Of a stretch of DNA of 64,000 bases, positions 61,189 to 64,000 are shown piece by piece. Origin of the DNA: Planctomycetota bacterium (GTDB taxonomy: Bacteria; Planctomycetota; Phycisphaerae; Phycisphaerales; UBA1924); contig JACTNA010000031.1 in the NCBI GenBank assembly GCA_014584315.1, positions 89,824-153,823 of the forward strand, written 5' to 3'. The position numbers were made by a program, and so were the translations under genes. Every line of letters begins with the position of its first letter. Positions within the stretch are counted from its first letter, which is position 1. The notes under the pieces were generated by a model. The model had not been told where the DNA came from and did not search any database. It saw only the letters and a program-made list of their open reading frames with translations.

Positions 61189-62091
61189 CTCCGCGCTCCC
61201 GACCTCCAGGACCCGGACGCGGTTTGCCGCCTCTTCGAGCGCGGAGCGGAAGCCAACCGCGACGCGGCCTGCCGGCACAAATCGATCGACGCCATCGACG
61301 CGCCGGGGACGCTGATCGCCACGGGCGACCTGCACGACAACCCCTTCCACCTCGAACGCCTCGTCGAGGCGGCGCGGATGGACCACGCCGCGTCGGCGGG
61401 CGAGCCGGGGCCGCACCTGACGCTCCACGAGGTCATCCACGCCGACCGGCTCGTCAACGGGCTGGACTTCAGTTACCGCGCGCTGGCGCGAGTGGCGCAA
61501 CTCAAGGCGGAGTTCCCCGAGCGCGTCCACGCCCTGCTCGCCAACCACGAGTTGAGCCAGATCATCGGCGCGGGGATCGTCAAGGACGGCGTCCGCTGCG
61601 TGGACGCCTTCAACGACGGCATGGCCTACGTCTTCGGCGGCGAGTGGGAGCGCGTCGCCGGCGCGGTCGAGCGGTTCATCCGTTCGATGCCCCTCGCCCT
61701 GCGCTGTCGCGGGCCGCGCGGGGACGTGCTGTGCGCCCACAGCCTGCCCGGGCCGGCGGGGATGGGCCGATTCGACACGACCATCCTCGACCGCGACCTG
61801 ACCGACGACGACTACCAGCCGCGGGTCGGCTCGGCGCACGTCATGGTCTGGGGGCGGGGCTACGACGCGGACCAGTTGGAGGACCTCGTCGAGCGGTGGG
61901 GGGTGGGGCTGTTCGTGCTGGGCCACGAGAAGGCCGACAACGGCGTCCTCGTCGTGCCCCCGTGCGCTGTGGTGCTCAACAGCGACCACGCCCGCGGCGT
62001 GTACCTGCCGATCGACCTGGCCAACCCGCCGCGAGCCGAAGAGGCGGCGGCGATGGTCAGGCCGCTGGCGCTGGCGCGGGATGCGACCTGA
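61186..62091 (+). CDS. Metallophosphoesterase (calcineurin-like), putative AUC start
   Basis: This gene encodes about 301 residues if initiated at ATC 61186. Metal-binding motifs: '[17 protein letters not shown]' (GDxHDN), '[13 protein letters not shown]' (NHE), '[12 protein letters not shown]' and '[13 protein letters not shown]' (GHE). This is the calcineurin-like dinuclear phosphoesterase fold; substrates range from phosphoproteins to nucleotides. It begins three bases after the kinase stop, in a different frame. The kinase-phosphatase arrangement suggests opposing activities on shared targets, as with PrkC/PrpC, although PrpC is a different fold. The next gene, glyA, has its own -10 box. 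Confidence 0.83.
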   Translation: MLRAPDLQDPDAVCRLFERGAEANRDAACRHKSIDAIDAPGTLIATGDLHDNPFHLERLVEAARMDHAASAGEPGPHLTLHEVIHADRLVNGLDFSYRALARVAQLKAEFPERVHALLANHELSQIIGAGIVKDGVRCVDAFNDGMAYVFGGEWERVAGAVERFIRSMPLALRCRGPRGDVLCAHSLPGPAGMGRFDTTILDRDLTDDDYQPRVGSAHVMVWGRGYDADQLEDLVERWGVGLFVLGHEKADNGVLVVPPCAVVLNSDHARGVYLPIDLANPPRAEEAAAMVRPLALARDAT

Positions 62092-62117
62092 AGCGGCCCG
62101 ACCTCGAACGCTCTCCG

Positions 62118-62123
62118 TATCAT
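62118..62123 (+). promoter_or_regulatory. -10 box of glyA
   Basis: TATCAT ends six bases (all C) before the glyA ATG at 62130. No Shine-Dalgarno sequence; leaderless initiation likely. Confidence 0.5.
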
Positions 62124-62129
62124 CCCCCC

Positions 62130-63416
62130 ATGCCCCACGACCCCATCGCCGACAGTGTGCTCGGGCTGTTACGCGAACGCGACCCGGACGCGGCCGCCAT
62201 CCTCGGGCGCGAGCAGGAGCGCCAGGCCACGACGCTCGAACTGATCGCCAGCGAGAACCACGTCTCGCCCGCCGTCATGCACGCGATGGGCACGTGCTTC
62301 ACCAACAAGTACGCCGAGGGCTACCCGGGGGCGCGGTACTACGGCGGGTGCGTCTTCCACGACCAGGCCGAGGAACTGGCCCGAGAGCGGGCCAAGCGGC
62401 TCTTCGGGTGCCGGTTCGCCAACGTCCAACCGCACTCGGGTGCGCAGGCGAACGCGGCCGTCTTCCTGGCCCTGCTCCAGCCGGGCGACACCTTCGCATC
62501 GCTCGTCCTGGCCGACGGCGGGCACCTCTCGCACGGGCTGAAGGTGAACCTGAGCGGCAAGTGGTTCAACCCCGTCTTCTACCCGCTGCACTACGACGCC
62601 GCCCACCCGCGCTTCGAGCAGATCGACTACGACGCGGCCGAGGCGGTGTGCCTGGAGCACCGGCCGAAACTGCTCATGTGCGGCTACTCCGCCTACCCGC
62701 GCGTGATCGACTTCGCCCGCTTCCGCGAGATCGCGGACAAGTGCGGCGCGGTCCTGATGGCGGACATCGCGCACATCGCCGGGCTGGTGGCGGCCGGCGA
62801 GCACCCGTCGCCCTTCCCGCACTGCCACGTGGTGACGACGACGACCCACAAAACGCTGCGCGGGCCGCGGGGCGGGCTGATCCTGACCGACGACGAGGAG
62901 ATCGCGAGGAAGATCGACCGGGCCGTCTTCCCGGGGATGCAGGGCGGGCCGCTGATGCACGTGGTGTTCGCGAAGGCCGTCGCGTTCGGCGAGGCCCTCA
63001 AGCCGGAGTTCAAGGAGTACCAGCGCCGGGTCGTGTGCAACGCCCGTGCGCTCGCCGGCTCGCTGCGCGAGCGCGGCTACCGCATCACCAGCGGCGGCAC
63101 CGACAACCACCTGATGCTCGTGGACCTGCGCACACGCGACGAGAACCTGACCGGCGCGGACGCGGAGAAGTGGCTCGAATCGGCGGGCATCATCACGAAC
63201 AAGAACGGCATTCCCCAGGATCCGCGACCGCCCCGCGTCACCAGCGGCCTGCGCCTCGGCACGCCCGCCATCACCACCCGCGGCCTGCGCGAGAGCGACA
63301 TGGCGACGGTCGCGGAGTTCATCGACCGCGTGCTCGGCGCGGCCGGCGAGGCGAGCGTGTGCGCGACAGTGCGGGAGGACGTGCGGGCGATGTGCGGGCG
63401 GTTCGCGCTGCCGTGA
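62130..63416 (+). CDS. glyA: Serine hydroxymethyltransferase
   Basis: This gene encodes 428 residues, standard length. SHMT interconverts serine and glycine with PLP and tetrahydrofolate, feeding one-carbon metabolism. '[20 protein letters not shown]', '[16 protein letters not shown]', '[20 protein letters not shown]' and the PLP lysine in '[19 protein letters not shown]' are diagnostic. The ATG at 62130 is chosen by the -10 box and the family N-terminus. With serA and gcvP in the window, the serine-glycine route is well represented, but the three genes are not linked in an operon. It converges on clpP nine bases away. Confidence 0.97.
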   Translation: MPHDPIADSVLGLLRERDPDAAAILGREQERQATTLELIASENHVSPAVMHAMGTCFTNKYAEGYPGARYYGGCVFHDQAEELARERAKRLFGCRFANVQPHSGAQANAAVFLALLQPGDTFASLVLADGGHLSHGLKVNLSGKWFNPVFYPLHYDAAHPRFEQIDYDAAEAVCLEHRPKLLMCGYSAYPRVIDFARFREIADKCGAVLMADIAHIAGLVAAGEHPSPFPHCHVVTTTTHKTLRGPRGGLILTDDEEIARKIDRAVFPGMQGGPLMHVVFAKAVAFGEALKPEFKEYQRRVVCNARALAGSLRERGYRITSGGTDNHLMLVDLRTRDENLTGADAEKWLESAGIITNKNGIPQDPRPPRVTSGLRLGTPAITTRGLRESDMATVAEFIDRVLGAAGEASVCATVREDVRAMCGRFALP

Positions 63417-63425
63417 CGGAGTCGG

Positions 63426-64000
63426 TCACTCGTCGTCGTGGCGTTCGCGTCGGTGCTGGGGCATGGACTCGAGCACCGCGTCGATCAGGCCGTAGGCGAG
63501 CATTTCCTTCTCGTCCAGCCACTTGTTGCGGTCGAGGTCTTCCTCGATGCGGTTTCGGGGCTGGCCGGTCGCCTGCACGTAGACCTCGTAGATGCGGTCG
63601 CGCAGGCGGAGCATCTCGCGGGCCTCGATCTCGATGTCGGTCGCCTGGCCCTCCATCACGCCGGAAAGCAGCGGCTGGTGCAGCAGGTTTCGTGCGTTGG
63701 GGAGCGCGAAGCGTTTGCCCTTCGCGCCGGAGCACGCCAGCACCGATCCCATGCTCGCCGCCTGCCCGATGACGTAGGTGCAGACGTCTGGGGCGATGAA
63801 GTTCATGGTGTCGAGGATGCCCAGCCCGGCCGTCACGCTCCCGCCGGGCGAGTTGATGTAGAGGTGGACGTCGCTCTTGGGGTCTTCGTTGGCGAGGAAG
63901 AGCAGCTGGGCGACGACGAGGTTGGCCATCTCGTCCATGATCGGCCCGCCGAGGAAGATGATGCGGTCCTTCAGCAGGCGCGAGTAGATATCGTACGACC
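63426..64000 (-). CDS. clpP: ATP-dependent Clp protease proteolytic subunit, 5' end beyond window
   Basis: The frame continues upstream of the ATG at 63938 as [20 protein letters not shown] to base 64000, so the true start is outside and 191 codons are visible. ClpP is the serine peptidase barrel that degrades proteins fed by ClpX or ClpA. Catalytic Ser in '[20 protein letters not shown]', His in '[10 protein letters not shown]', Asp in '[11 protein letters not shown]'. The C-terminus '[18 protein letters not shown]' is a little longer and more charged than usual. It converges on glyA. Confidence 0.95.
   Translation of the reverse strand, partial: SYDIYSRLLKDRIIFLGGPIMDEMANLVVAQLLFLANEDPKSDVHLYINSPGGSVTAGLGILDTMNFIAPDVCTYVIGQAASMGSVLACSGAKGKRFALPNARNLLHQPLLSGVMEGQATDIEIEAREMLRLRDRIYEVYVQATGQPRNRIEEDLDRNKWLDEKEMLAYGLIDAVLESMPQHRRERHDDE

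Overview
The window is one contiguous, very GC-rich bacterial chromosome segment. It most likely comes from a planctomycete of the class Phycisphaerae. This rests on the gene repertoire rather than on an rRNA gene: secreted proteins ending in paired dockerin-like EF-hands of the 'DFNGDG.VNTLDVLAFLNA' type, an LEPR-XLL-like N-terminal motif (PLEGRVLL), two PEP-CTERM-like C-termini, two [20 protein letters not shown] pseudopilin-type proteins, a solitary mraZ with no division cluster beside it, and a GroEL with no GGM tail. I found no rRNA, tRNA, CRISPR array, prophage or insertion sequence.

Layout. 1-6.5 kb: two paralogous FG-GAP propeller proteins, a DUF1801 protein, a PEP-CTERM protein, a DUF3568 lipoprotein, a decayed DUF1801-like remnant and an LEPR-XLL/dockerin surface protein. 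6.7-9.8 kb: chaperonin operon on the minus strand (receiver-like protein, groS, a 67-residue unknown gene, groL). 9.9-21.1 kb: rmuC, secreted and regulatory genes, an M60-type metallopeptidase, a secretin-N1-like protein, and an almost uncharged, leucine-free N/G/F/P/W/Y-rich protein. 21.2-27 kb: a translationally coupled four-gene signalling operon (CHASE-PAS kinase, receiver, receiver-kinase, receiver-HDOD). 27-32.5 kb: nadB and a lipoprotein gene, nrdR, then thrS preceded by a threonine-rich leader peptide and an attenuator, and a HicB-like gene. 32.5-43 kb: MFS transporter, two sulfotransferase-type genes, mraZ, CHRD protein, pseudopilin, M28 peptidase. 43-64 kb: mostly housekeeping genes (gcvP, rnr, serA, uppP, trmL, glyA, clpP) plus lipoproteins, an inactivated-looking amidase, and a kinase/metallophosphoesterase pair.

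Three themes stand out. (1) The thrS leader reads as a complete Yanofsky-type attenuator: a GUG-initiated 20-codon peptide with six Thr codons in seven, a mutually exclusive antiterminator, and an intrinsic terminator with a T tract. (2) Several gene junctions carry low-complexity arrays with 7- or 8-bp periodicity, often arranged as inverted pairs, in four recurring sequence families. Two of these arrays have the G3-N5 spacing of G-quadruplex motifs, and one array is read as the C-terminal tail of UppP. (3) Many genes have a TAnnnT -10 box ending only 5-8 bases before the start codon, which suggests widespread leaderless mRNAs.

Gene starts were moved inward from the longest frame wherever a signal peptide, Shine-Dalgarno sequence or -10 box indicated it. 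All family assignments are from reading the sequence; no database search was run.
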